Below, piece by piece: positions 53,490 to 64,000 of a stretch of 64,000 nt of DNA. Location of the stretch: the NCBI GenBank assembly GCA_037953745.1, contig JBAKBP010006609.1:1-64000 (forward strand). Direction: 5' to 3'. The notes beneath the pieces are model-generated. The model had not been told where the DNA came from and made no database searches. It worked only from the letters and a program-made list of their open reading frames with translations. Source of the stretch: Lithodes maja. Taxonomy: Eukaryota > Arthropoda > Malacostraca > Decapoda > Lithodidae. A program made the position numbers and the translations under genes. Position 1 is the first letter of the stretch; each line of letters starts with the position of its first letter.

Positions 53490-54729
53490 AAAAATGCCCA
53501 ACCTACGAATGCACCTGGACCACCGAGAAGGCGACACTTGGTGGCGAGAGATGACGCGCGAGGCAGTAGACGTGGAAGAGATGACGTCGGAGAATGTGGA
53601 AGAGACAGTTCAAGAGTTGCTGCGACGCAGGTACCGCATGACAGAGGGGCCGCTCTGGTTTGCCCGCTTCGTCACCCTCAGTGAGGAGGACCAGGTCGAG
53701 CGGGACTCAAACTACAACGTGAAATACAAATATGTGTGCATATTCGGCTTCCACCATAATGTGAGTGATGGGAGCACCAACATGAAGTTCTGCCAAGTCT
53801 TCCTGAAAGTTCTCAATGATCTACTGCAGGGCAATACTGTCGATATGTGTCAAGAAGGGTATTTCGCCATGCCTCTGCAAGATCGCCTCGGTGAGCAAGC
53901 GGCATCAATGTGGTTTTATGCTGGTGTTATTATACGGCGTGCTTACACCATCATCCTGTCCTTTTCATACCCAGTGTGGAATCTGACCAGTTACTACCGC
54001 ATGCCCATTAAAAGAGAACCAGCAACACATTTGCTGCAGCACGAGTTCAATGAAATCACCACCAGCAACTTGCTCAAGCGCTGCAAAATGGAGGGCGTCA
54101 CGCTAAACTCCGCCTTCACCGCTGCAGCCAACCTTGCCTTGTATAAAATGATGATGGCCAAGAGGAAGAATGTGGGCTTAACATACCTGTGTTCCCAGCA
54201 GGCTGTCAACATGCGGCGGTACTGGCCCAAGGAGGACCAGGTCAACGCCTTCGGGTGCCACATCTCCCTGTTGGACCTGAGCTTCCCCACTCGTGAGGAG
54301 GACTTGGAGGGATTCTGGGAGTACACCCGGGGGGTACACAAGCGCCTGGGATACCACCTCAAAGAGACCAAACTGGCCCTAAAATTGCAGCCCATGAGTG
54401 TACGTCTGGGCATTCTGATCTGGTACAATACCATCATGTCCAAGCTGGGTTTCCCCTCCGGCAACGACAACCACTACACCGTTACCAATATGGGTAACCT
54501 CACCAACACCTTTCCCGGCACTGGCAGCGAGGTGGAGGTGTCGCGGGTATTGCGCACGGTTTCCTGCCACTTCATGCCCTCGCTCTGTCAACATACACTC
54601 CAGACCTTCCGTGGCAAACTCTCCTACTCTCTCGACTTCTACACCCAGAAACTAACGAGAGAGACGGCCTCTCTGTACGCTGCTACTATTATGGACATTC
54701 TCAAGTCATCCATACATAAGCCGAACTAA
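53490..54729 (+). CDS. Acyltransferase / condensation-domain protein, 3' terminal coding exon
   Basis: An exon begins after a pyrimidine-rich acceptor (TTCTTTACTTGACAG ends at 53489) and is open to TAA at 54729. The catalytic HHxxxDG motif appears as HHNVSDG (residues 87-93 if counted from the ATG at 53494; 53752-53772), which defines the condensation / CoA-dependent acyltransferase superfamily (including alcohol acetyltransferases and PapA-like enzymes). The second half has the expected NSAFTAAANLAL and MGNLTNTFPGTG (family N.G) regions. In this family about 140 residues usually precede the motif, so 50-60 residues should come from upstream exons outside the recognised sequence. The ATG at 53494 is thus probably internal. 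Substrate unknown. The only clear host gene in the window; codon use is GC-rich compared with its surroundings. Confidence 0.85.
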
Positions 54730-54796
54730 CACCCATACCCTCACAAGAACCACCACAAGGCCATTATACCCATAGGACATAAAGGCCCATATTCCA

Positions 54797-54802
54797 AATA
54801 AA
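54797..54802 (+). promoter_or_regulatory. Polyadenylation signal of the acyltransferase gene
   Basis: AATAAA 68 bases after the stop codon, giving a short 3' untranslated region if used. Confidence 0.6.
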
Positions 54803-54943
54803 CCCCATCACTGTCAGTGGTTATTATGATAGTTTTGCCGTATCCCTAGCTAGTCGATATAATACACTAGTTGTTGTAATTGCAATAAGTACTGTACTGT
54901 AGTAATGTTCCAGTACTTCACATTGCAAATACAGTACAACAAT

Positions 54944-55156
54944 TATAGTCTGTTCATTTTAGGTTGGGCAGAAATTGTAACCTCCAACCTCTGTAACTCA
55001 CAAAGGACTAGAATAATCGAGCATTTTTGTCTACCAAATAGGAAGACTTGGCTAGAGAATGTGTGTGGAAATTGACAGCTCATTTACTCTAGCTCTTTTT
55101 GAGCTACAGAGGTTAGAGGTAACGATTTCGGCCCAACCTAAAATGAACGGACTATA
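54944..55156. mobile_element. 213-bp MITE with ~57-bp inverted repeats
   Basis: TATAGTCTGTTCATTTTAGG at the left matches, in inverted orientation, CCTAAAATGAACGGACTATA at the right. The arms stay similar to AACCTCTGTA(A/G)CTCA. TA occurs at both outer ends, compatible with a TA-targeting (mariner-like) element. It lies just downstream of the acyltransferase gene. Confidence 0.8.
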
Positions 55157-55570
55157 GCCTATCACTGACTGGCTAGGAATATAACAAAAGTAGAGTAAAT
55201 ACTACTGACACTTATGGGGTTTGTCTAGGAATACAGCCCATAGTGTGTTTGTTTTGTTATCTGGGTACAATCTACATCCCTGAAGTAGCCCAAACCTTCA
55301 TTCATCTCCCAGTAGAATATCACACCCGCCATCTTACTGTTATAACTTCATATCCCCTCCATCCACCCTCTCATCATCAACCGCGTCCCTTAGGCAGTTC
55401 AGTAGTTTCCATAATCACAACATTCATCTTTCAACTCAGGTTCAACTCATCTTGCAAATTCAATCACAGCTAATCTTCCACGCTCTTCAAATGCATCAGG
55501 TTTTTATATAATCTTCAGAGTTTTTCAAATGCATCAAGCCTGTATATATACCTGTACTGTACATGCTTAA

Positions 55571-55962
55571 GGGGGGGGTCACCGTCTTTTTTGTTTATCT
55601 TTCTCTCCTTTTCTCGCTTTCCCTGGCTTGTATCCATTCGGCCCCATTCAGCCAACTGTTTTAAGACGTTCATCTCCATCCAGGTGTTGATTTCTTCCTG
55701 GCGAGCGATAGCGAGCCAGCATTGTACAGTACTGTATGGAGAAATCCGGCTTTGCCGCAGAAATTTTTCTATAAAAAAAAGTACAAATTTAGCTTGCTGT
55801 CAAAACAAAAATATATATATATGCTGGTTCACTTCCGCTCGCCAGGAAAATATTGACACCTGGATGGGGGTAAAAGTCTTAAAACAGTAGGCTGAACGGG
55901 GCCAAATGGATACAAGCCAAAGAGAGAGGGAGAGAAAGATATAAAAAGCAAGGTGGGCTCCC
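55571..55962. mobile_element. 392-bp fold-back MITE with ~150-bp arms, TTAA-flanked
   Basis: The left arm (GGGGTCACC ... GGCTTGTATCCATT ... CTGGCGAGCG) is matched in inverted orientation at the right (CGCTCGCCAG ... AATGGATACAAGCC ... GGTGGGCTCCC). TTAA lies on both sides (55567-55570, 55963-55966). The loop is AT-rich. Confidence 0.82.
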
Positions 55963-55966
55963 TTAA

Positions 55967-57109
55967 TAAATTCAACATATTTCTAGAAAGTGATCAGTGT
56001 TCAAGGTACAGTATCTTTATTAAAACTGTGAATCACATATAATTGAGGCTTCTCTACATCATCTATTTTTGATTAAGGCTTCTATTTTTAGATATGCTGT
56101 AATTGGAGTATATTTTCCCCCATAAATTTGTAGTCCATTTACAGTAAACCTTCATCTAGTGTAGCTAGAATAAAAACATACACTAAAGAATTGAAATACT
56201 TTTTTTAAATGTCTCATCTTTTACAAAATGCTAGAACACAAATATTCTACAAGACAGTTGCAGTAGGTTTTCCATGGTTTTTAAATTTTAATATCAATAC
56301 TGTACTGTAATACAGAAAATTTCTCAACAATAACAAAATCAGTAATTGTATCAATATAAAAGCTTATACTCCAAAATATATTTATAGTTTACTAATTGTT
56401 TCAAATTCACCTACAGTACTTCTAATTCAAGAAACTAAAATTACTTTGGTATTTGGTCAGTATCAGTAGTTGAGCAAGTAGTGAATGTTTTATTAAATGT
56501 TTCTTAACAATATCTGGTGCAACATCTTAAGGTTATTATGATATTTTGTTTTAGTTACTATCAAGGATTTGTCTTGCTTTTGCCATTTTCAAGCAATGTG
56601 TTTTAAGCTTGCCCCATAGACTAAAAAAAAATGGCTCCCCAAATTCCTTTCAAATTTAACTACTCCCCCCCCCCCCCCCCCACAAACCACCTTCAAGTAA
56701 AAGATGTACATTTTTCTATATAAAAATTTCCCAGTTTTTCTCGTAAATCGCATGCTAGCCGGTCATGACCAAGAGCAAAAATTGACAACTGAATGGGGTA
56801 AAATATCTTAAAGTCACCAAACTTATCAAGTTAAGCATCTTAAAATCTCACTAATGGAGTGAACAGGGAAGGTCCTAAAAAGACCCACCTTACACCGGAT
56901 ATAGTTAAGAGTGAGATACAAACTAACTATTCTGGCACATTATCATCACTTTTGGTCTGGCAGCTTAAGCCGGTGTCACACGACTGCTTTTCCTTCAACT
57001 TTTATCATCACCACTAGTCTGTTAGCTAATGAGGTAAACTTATATATAAATTATGTCGCCTAAATATATTTATCTTCTGTCTTGTTTCCAATACAAGTAC
57101 AAAAGAGCT
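55967..57109. other. AT-rich intergenic sequence with a degraded fold-back relative
   Basis: A segment at about 56690-56890 (TTGACAACTGAATGGGGTAA, TAAAAAGACCCACCTTA) resembles one arm of the 55571-55962 element. A poly-C run lies at about 56666-56681. No gene seen. Confidence 0.4.
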
Positions 57110-57113
57110 TTAA

Positions 57114-57541
57114 CCCTCTGAGTACCAGCGACGACAACGTGTCGTCGGTAATGTATGTAACGCTAAACCCAACGACGCACAAGTGTCGTCGGGGTTTAAT
57201 TACTCCGGTCCTATGGCACCTAGAGGGCTCAGGTTTGTATGGGAACTGTGTAAGTATCTCACGCAACCATGCCGATGGTTGAAAACTCTCAAAGTCCAAC
57301 CGCGTGCGCGTGAGCGCGCAAAAACATGGTTTTTGGGTGATTTTGCCTTCAATTTTTTACTCTTGTAAAATCGACTTTCGGGGGCTCCGTAGGACCCCTT
57401 TTTTACCTTTTTGATCGTTTTTTTGGGGGGGCGGTCCTTCATTCCTAACCCCTTCGCTATTGTTTCTGGACAAAAATTGTTTTTCAAAACCTGCTGGTCC
57501 CTGGTGGTACATTTATTTATAACTAGCTGGGGCTCAGTGGG
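57114..57541. mobile_element. 428-bp TTAA MITE, same family as 50314-51182
   Basis: Ends CCCTCTGAGTACCAGC and, inverted, CCCACTGAGCCCCAGC, with TTAA at 57110-57113 and 57542-57545. Subterminal repeats of CGACGACA(C/A)GTGTCGTCG type (57130-57200) parallel the CGACGCATCACGTG palindromes of the larger copy. Lacks the SINE. Confidence 0.85.
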
Positions 57542-57815
57542 TTAAAAAGATTGCCAAAAATGTGTTGACCATTGAAAATTGATATAAGCTCATCTGTGTT
57601 CCCCCTTTACAATGTTGCCAGAATGAAGCAGTCAGCTGGAAATTACCCCAAATATTTTTTCCAGGACTGACATAAGTCCATGATTCAAGACTCATACACA
57701 GTTGTTAGTGTATTCTAGTAATAATGGATTTAAAAGCATATTGTTTTGTTAAATGAAGTAACTGGGCCCTTCATGGGAATGAGCGACTACGCGCAAAAAC
57801 CTGCGGCTTATGCAG

Positions 57816-57977
57816 TTTTGGCTCTCACGTGGCACAGGACTTTCAATGGGCAATACCTATCAGCATGCTAAATTTGACTTCAATATCTTAAAAAAATATG
57901 GCAAAGAACTTTTTTCTTATTCACCCACCACCTTTGACCCCCAACAACTAGAAAAAGCTTACACTCATAGGTCGCAG
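57816..57977 (+). CDS. Possible internal exon, function unassigned
   Basis: Open between an acceptor-like GCTTATGCAG (ends 57815) and a donor CAG|GTGAAA (57977/57978). In the frame giving MGNTYQHAKFDFNILKKYGK then PQQLEKAYTHRSQ it reads like a globular protein with no low complexity. The KKYG ... FDPxxLEK pattern faintly recalls the N-terminal part of mitochondrial-type cytochrome P450s, but this is too short to claim. No partner exon was found nearby. It could be chance. Confidence 0.25.
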
Positions 57978-58530
57978 GTGAAAATGAGCTTGTACATTTG
58001 CTTGAAAAGCTGGGTAATTTTATTAGTTTGCAAGTTTTACATTTTAATTTGTAATTCATGTATCATCTTGGAAAGTGATCCCAACCCATCCCATTGATTT
58101 TTGTTTTCAATAACTTCCTTTACTGCAGCAAAGCTTGTTAAATCCCCAAGGTAATGGAAATCAATGCCATTTCAATTTTCCTCTCCAACTATCCACTTAC
58201 ATGCTTTCATACCCTTTATCTCGGCAGCAAAATGTTTACCAGTAATTTTCATTGAGTTGCGGCAGAATTTTCTCTCATACTTAGGTGTCCTATTCATTGA
58301 TCTAAACATTTCCTTTACTCCCATTCCAAGAATAAATACTTTCACGTGACTTAGTACAGTACTGTACCGCTCTCCCATACCAGACATACCAGAAAATGTG
58401 TCTAAACTTCACTGACCTTACATTCCACACCAAAAGCAATCCTTACTGCTCAAGCTATGAAAGAACGCTCTTCCAAACACAAGTGTCTCTGTTTATACAA
58501 AGGATAATAATTAAATCAAGCTATTATGGT

Positions 58531-58790
58531 GGTGTGGCAGCCTAGTGGTTAGCGTTACAGACTACATATCTGCCAGACCTGGTTCAATTCTCAGCCAAAT
58601 AGATGGCACTCAGACCAATTAGGTGACCAACCTATCAGTAATGAGAAAGTTAATGTTGAGCAGGTGCAACTAAACATGATTAAGTTTAACTGTGGTAACC
58701 TTGTGTACCAGGTTGGGTAACTCACCCATCACAAGCTCCAAAGGGTAAAGACACAATAGATAATTGTAGCTAAGTGCAGCCCAGTGTACA
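58531..58790 (+). mobile_element. tRNA-derived SINE or tRNA-like repeat
   Basis: A box TAGTGGTTAGCG (58543-58554) and B box GGTTCAATTC (58581-58590) are 26 bases apart, as in tRNA. The head is followed by a ~190-base body (to about 58790) with no visible simple tail. The acceptor stem is not conserved. Confidence 0.6.
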
Positions 58791-58799
58791 CCACACCAA

Positions 58800-60650
58800 C
58801 AATACTCTTATTACACTTGCATGCCCTCCACTTAAACCTAAAACATCCATGTCATATGCAATGCTTAGGTCTAGTAGGTGATTGTGTAAAAAGTAAAAGT
58901 TGGAACCGGTTTCACAACAGCCAAGGTTTAATATCAGGTTGAGAGACATACCAGTGTCTTTAACAATTTTTACTGAATAAATCGAGGAAGAGTGAAATCT
59001 TCTGGCTCTTTCATCTGTCAGGACCATTACCAGTTATATTAAAATGTAAAACTTGCAAAACAATCAACCCATAACCAGAAACCGCACAATATGTAAACAA
59101 ATAAACATATCAAAATCACTACAGGTATGTGGAAGAAACATATTGAAGATTTAGCCAAACAATAATGTGCTATGAAATTATAAACATAAAACTTTGCCAG
59201 TTTTATAATGTTTTGGAAAATATTTCTCTTTTAGATTGTAAAGTTTCAAATCATGGTTTCTATATATAATTTGCTGGTGGCAAGCTAATCTTTTCACTAA
59301 TTTATAATTTCAGCATCAAGCTTCCCTGTTTTTACAAGTACTGTACTATATTTGAATGTGGCACAGGTACTAAATTTAAATTATCGTAAAGTATATGGCA
59401 CTAACATGCTGCGTTTTCTCGAATACTGTAGTGAATTAATGCAAAGATTAAGGATAAACAGTATGAGCTGACACAGACTAGTTCAGTTGATGTGTAATGC
59501 TTCACAATATTTAGTGTATGAGAGAGGAGTACTAAGATTAAGTCAAGAGAAAACAAAATGCCCTAGGCATTCCACTCAAGCTCTCTCTAGTTTCCTAAAC
59601 CATCCTCTGCCAATATAACTGCCATAATTATTTTAATCTCTAAATTTGAGTCAAGTTTTCCCTGGAGAAGACAGTAACTAAAGGCAAATTGAGCTGAAGA
59701 TCTGCAACAATGCTCGATATCAAGAGGACAACATATCCAAATAGAAGAAGGAAGATATACTGTATGCTCTATGAACATTGACCGTACACAGACGACCACA
59801 CAGTAATACCTGTTCCCCCGATGAAGCCCCCTCAAAACTGCCAAAGACGTTGCATTACCCGAGCATTCTTGTTTAAAATGGCTGCCTCACGTACCCGGAA
59901 AGTAGCTTAGCATCCTACCTCCCACTCAGTCCATGGGCCAGAACCAGATCATATATTTCATGAATCGGTACCATTCATAGGGTTATATTTTGATCATAAA
60001 TTCAAATAAACCGCTATGAAAATATACGGCTAGTGATATATAGCCGTCACCCAAAATACTCGTATGCACTACACTTACATGCATAAAACTCATATGGGCA
60101 CAAATGTCCGCACATTTACACTCGCAAATACACACCCCTTTAGTAACAACATTCTCAAGAGTGTGTGAGCTTGAACGAAAGGGAGAATTAAGAGATACTC
60201 ACTGACAAAAATTATCAGAGAGAAATAGCCTCTCCACAACAAAAAGAATAAGTATCATAGAATTGTTATTAAAGTACTATATATATGTTAGCCATGTTTC
60301 ACACATAAATACTATACTATACTGTACACCCTCTTGAATGGCACAGATTTCCTCTCTGGCCCACGGACTTACTGTGTGCTGCATAATGTACAAATATTAT
60401 TTTTATTGCATTTTTTTTCTATTGTGAACCAGTATTATAGTTCCAGTCAGTGTGTGTGTGTGTATGCCTGACTGCTATCCCTAACCTGTGTTTTAGTATG
60501 TAAGTTCTTATTAACGATCAGGTTATATTGCTGTTGTAAGCTTAGAAATAAATGTACTGTAAATATTGTGTATTTAATATAGATACCCCTTTCAACTTAA
60601 TTACTGACCATGGCATTCTGTACAGGTAAATACAGCACAATAATTCCAGT
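58800..60650. other. AT-rich intergenic sequence, no gene recognised
   Basis: Only short chance frames. A TG run lies at 60449-60465. No repeat family was identified by eye. Confidence 0.4.
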
Positions 60651-60663
60651 GCTTAACTTAAGA

Positions 60664-63600
60664 TTAAGATCCAACGTTGGATCCAACGTTGGATTAAGAT
60701 CCAACGTTGACGAACCACGACCGACTAAGGACATGCCTTCGGACATTCTGAGAATGGCTACATGGAATGTTAGTGGCATGAATGATGGCACAAAAGAGAG
60801 AGAGGTTCTGGAAGTGTTAGTGAATGCCAGGCTGGATGTATGTGGAATGACAGAGACCAAATGGAAAGGTTCAGATGTGAGAGAGTGGGAGTGTGGAATG
60901 GGTGTGTGTGCTGGAGTGAGTGAAGGAACAGCGAGAGAAGGTGCATGTTTGTTTGTAAGTAGCAAATGGAAGGAATGTGTAAGAGAGTATGGGTCTGTGG
61001 GTTCAAGGATTGTGTGGGTGAGAATGAAAGTAGGAATACAAACGTGGGTGATTGTATGCGTGTATGCCCCGACAGAGGATATACTTGAAAGAAAGAAAGA
61101 GGAGTTCTGGATGAATGTGGAGGCGTGCCTGGAGAAGTTTGACAAGAACGAAAGAATATTTCTGATTGGAGATATGAATGGTAAGGTGGGTGATAGGAAA
61201 GTTGAGGGAGTGGTGGGAGGGTGGGGGGTACCATCAGAGGTGAATGGGAATGGTAGTGCACTTGTGGACGTATGTGTGGGGAGGAGGCTGTGGATAGCCA
61301 ACACCTTCCGACACAGAATGATCCACAGGTACACGTGGAAACGGATGTTGACGATGAAGGATAAGACAGTGGTGGAACGAAAGTCATTGATTGATTATGT
61401 ATGTGTGGATGAACGAATGAAGAAATCTGTGATGGATGCTAGGGTGTATAGGGGTATTGGAGGGGGTCTGTCTGATCATTATGTAGTGGTAGCTAAGGTT
61501 AGGATACAAAAGAAGTGGGTGAGGAGAGCGGGAGGGAGGCGAGAGGAGGGTGGAATGGTGAGGAGGGTGGAGAGGTTGCAGGAGGAGGAAGTCAGGGAGG
61601 AGTACAGGAGAGCAGTGGAAAGACGACTAGGTGGGTTCGACCTGGAAGTTATGGAGGAAGTGGAGGAGATGAGCAAGGTGTTTAAGGATGAGATCTGTGC
61701 AGCATGTGAGGAGGTGTGTGGAGTGAGAAGAGGGAGGGGAGTGAAAGGTACAGCATGGTGGACAGAAGAGGTAAGAATAGCTGTGGAAGAAAAGAAGAAA
61801 GCATATAGAGAGTGGTTGGGTAGTAGAGGGAATGAAGATTCCGAGAGACAGAAACGAGCGAGGTACGTGGAGAGTAAGAGGGTGGTGAAGAGAGTAGTGA
61901 AGGAAAGTAAGAGAAGAGTAGATGAGGAATTTGGAAGGAATCTGAGTGTAAAATGGAGGGAGAGTAAGAAACTGTTCTGGAAAGAAGTCAAGAAAGTTAG
62001 GGAAGGTAGCAAGGGAAACAGTAAGGGTGTGAAAGATAAGAATGGGAGAATGCTAGCCGAGAAGCAAGAGAGAGTCGAAAGATGGAGGGAGTACTTCAGT
62101 GAGTTGCTAAATGAAAGGAATGAAGAGCCAGCAAACATAGCTGGATATGGTATGGGAGGGAGAAGAAGAGAAGTAGTGGAGGAGGAGGTGGGGATCAGGA
62201 GGTCAGAAGTGTGGGAAGCCATGAAAAGAGTGAAGTTGGGGAAAGCACCAGGAACAGATGGGAGTGTGTGGGGAAATGTTGAGGTATGGTGGCGAGATAG
62301 TGATAGAATGGGTATGGAAAATGTGCAAACTAGCATGGGAGAAGGGGAGTGCACCCGATGACTGGAAGACTGGCATAATAGTCCCCCTATATAAGGGCAA
62401 AGGGGAAAGAGGAGTGTGTGGTAACCACCGAGGAATATGTCTTCTAAGCGTAGTAGGGAAGGTATACAGTAGGGTAGTGATTGAGAGAGTGAGAGTGAGA
62501 ACGGAGAAATGGATAGGCGACGAGCAGGGAGGCTTTAGGAAGGGAAGAGGATGTGTAGATCAGATTTTTACCCTGAATTGTGTTGTGGAGAAGTATCTGG
62601 AGAAGAAACAAAAGGTGTATGTTGCCTTTATGGACTTGGAGAAGGCCTATGACAGAGTGGATAGAGAAGGTTTGTGGAAAGTACTTAGAATATACGGAGT
62701 AGAGGGCAAGTTGCTGAAAGCAGTGAAGAGCATGTATGAGGGTGCAAAGGCGGCAGTACGTGTGGAGAGTGAGCAGAGCGAGTTCTTTGACCTGAATGTT
62801 GGTTTGAAACAGGGGTGTGTGATGTCCCCGTGGTTGTTTACTGTATATATGGATGGAGTTATGAAAGAAATACTATCAAGAGCAGTGGATGTTGGTGTAT
62901 CGCTGAAAAGGGAGGGAATTGAGTGGAAGCTACCTATACTGCTGTTTGCGGATGATACAGTTCTGATGAGTGATAATGAATGGGAGTTGCAGGGTCTGGT
63001 AAATGAATTTGGAACAGTGTGCGAAAAACGGAATTTGAAGGTAAATACGGGGAAGAGTAAGGTTATGGTCTTCGAAAGGGGTGAAGTCACAGAGTGTGAG
63101 ATGAAGCTGAACGGTCAGGCTATGGAGATCGTCAACTCTTTTAAGTATCTGGGCAGTGTGTTGAGTAAAGATGGGACTATGGATGAAGAGGTGCGGGAGA
63201 GGGTACAACAGGGGAAGAGGGTTGTAGGAACGCTAAAAGCAGTAACAAGAAATAGGGTGGTCAGTATGGAAGTGAAGAAGTCCTTGCATGACAGTGTGGT
63301 AATCCCGACACTGACTTACGGAAGCGAAGCATGGACGTTGGTTGAGAGACTCAGACCAAGAGTGAGAGCAGTGGAAATGAATTACTTAAGGAGTGCGTGC
63401 GGAATTACATGGAGGGATAGACAGACTAATGAGGAAGTAAGAAGGAGGTGTGGTGTGGAGGTAGATGTGCTGGAAAGTGTGAAAAGGAACAACTTGAGAT
63501 GGTTCGGCCATATGGAACGTATGGAAAGCGAGAGAATGACTAAGAGGGTGTACGAGAGCGAGGTGGAGGGACAGAGGGGGAGAGGTAGACCGAATATGAG

Positions 63601-63754
63601 GTGGAAGGATGGAGTGAGGAACTACATGAATGAAGGCGGTGCTGGTTGGGGGAGGGGCGTCGACTGACTGGGGACAGAGGTGCATGGGGGCGGTTCGTTC
63701 GTGGCCACCCCTTCGGGGATCACGGCGTCAGGCAATAGATAGATAGATAGATAG
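60664..63754 (+). mobile_element. LINE D: RTE-type retrotransposon, slightly 5'-truncated
   Basis: Flanked by the 9-bp duplication AACTTAAGA (60655-60663 and 63755-63763). Homology with LINE C starts at CCAACGTTGACGAACC (60701), so about 130 bases of the 5' end are missing. The gap between the duplication and this point is filled by repeats of CCAACGTTG. The 3' end is the same GATA repeat. Overall nearly identical to LINE C. Confidence 0.92.
60733..63667 (+). pseudogene. RTE endonuclease-reverse transcriptase with one frameshift (LINE D)
   Basis: Same protein as LINE C, starting MPSDILRMATWNVSGM. An extra G in the run at about 62257-62260 (KAPGTDG junction) shifts the frame; the RT continues in the next frame with the FADD intact at 62945-62956. 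The tyrosine codon that is mutated in LINE C is normal here (62648, EKAYDRVD). A second, late 1-base loss in a G run near 63650 changes the last ~30 residues compared with C. The lesion falls between endonuclease and RT. Confidence 0.9.
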
Positions 63755-63858
63755 AACTTAAGAGGAGGCAGACCGTTTGTTTGTTCTATTTATTCATATA
63801 TTTTTTTTAGTTTCCTCCCTAGACCTCCATCAAACTTAAAAAACACCCCTCCCTTTAA

Positions 63859-64000
63859 CCCTCCAACCCCGGCTAGGGAATATCGTGACTGTACTCTGTG
63901 ACCGGGGGTTTTCAGGAATTTTGGTCCATGTTGATTCACATGTTACTCCTGAAATACATTACACAAAGTTATAAAAAAAACAGAAAAATGTTGCACAAAC
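63859..64000. mobile_element. End of a second piggyBac-like element (continues beyond window)
   Basis: After TTAA (63855-63858) the sequence CCCTCCAACCCCGGCTAGGG and the next 120 bases match the left end at 45890, with a few differences. This is the side downstream of the transposase. The rest lies outside the window. Confidence 0.88.

Noticed and set aside
57810..58097. 95-codon frame taken as a complete small gene
   Set aside because: The part after 57977 is hydrophobic AT-rich read-through beyond a good splice donor; only the first half is protein-like.
61479..62354. 291-codon minus-strand frame opposite LINE D
   Set aside because: Same shadow effect as in LINE C.

Overview
This is a eukaryotic, animal genome window in which almost everything is transposable-element DNA. 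The mix (RTE, CR1/L2-like and Jockey/I-like LINEs, a DIRS-type tyrosine-recombinase retroelement, piggyBac-like and Harbinger-like DNA elements, tRNA-derived SINEs, (GA)n and (ATT)n microsatellites) fits a large-genome marine arthropod, most likely a decapod crustacean. That is an inference from element content, since no taxonomic marker gene is present. Only one convincing host coding exon is visible: an acyltransferase / condensation-domain (HHxxxDG) exon at 53490-54729. A second, weak exon candidate lies at about 57816-57977.

Layout. 1-12.7 kb: two oppositely oriented copies of one LTR retrotransposon family. Gag starts at 161 on the minus strand and near 7.2 kb on the plus strand, and each has an LTR and a primer-binding site. 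A roughly 2-kb inverted repeat (1937-4033 and 10797-12727) probably represents the element's 3' region. A 5'-truncated CR1/L2-like LINE (A, 4034-6781) is inserted between them. 12.7-14.3 kb: a pile-up of noncoding TTAA-flanked MITEs inserted into one another. 14.3-18.8 kb: a near full-length minus-strand copy of the same LINE (B) with a signal-peptide-like N-terminus and a 2A-like motif. 19.1-27.4 kb: a decayed minus-strand DIRS element carrying an 0.9-kb TTAA element in its gag. 27.9-31.7 kb: two short (CAA)n-tailed retroposons with clear target-site duplications. 32.2-35.4 kb: a full-length RTE LINE (C), inserted in an LTR-like sequence. 37.0-41.4 kb: a Jockey/I-like LINE (E, minus), also with a 2A-like motif.

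41.7-45.4 kb holds MITEs, including a 1-kb Harbinger-like one. 45.8-52.4 kb is a nest: one MITE contains a complete piggyBac-like element (transposase with a single nonsense codon) and another MITE, which itself holds a SINE. 52.9-57.5 kb: fold-back elements around the host exon. 58.5 kb: a SINE. 60.7-63.8 kb: a second RTE LINE (D) with a different single lesion from C. At 63859 a second piggyBac end begins and runs out of the window.

The genes do not form a pathway. The window is a record of successive insertions, many of which can be ordered because target-site duplications or empty sites are still readable. The most unusual signals are the TTAA nesting by at least five element families and the presence of 2A-like recoding motifs in two different LINE families, each followed by a PHD/RING-like cysteine domain.
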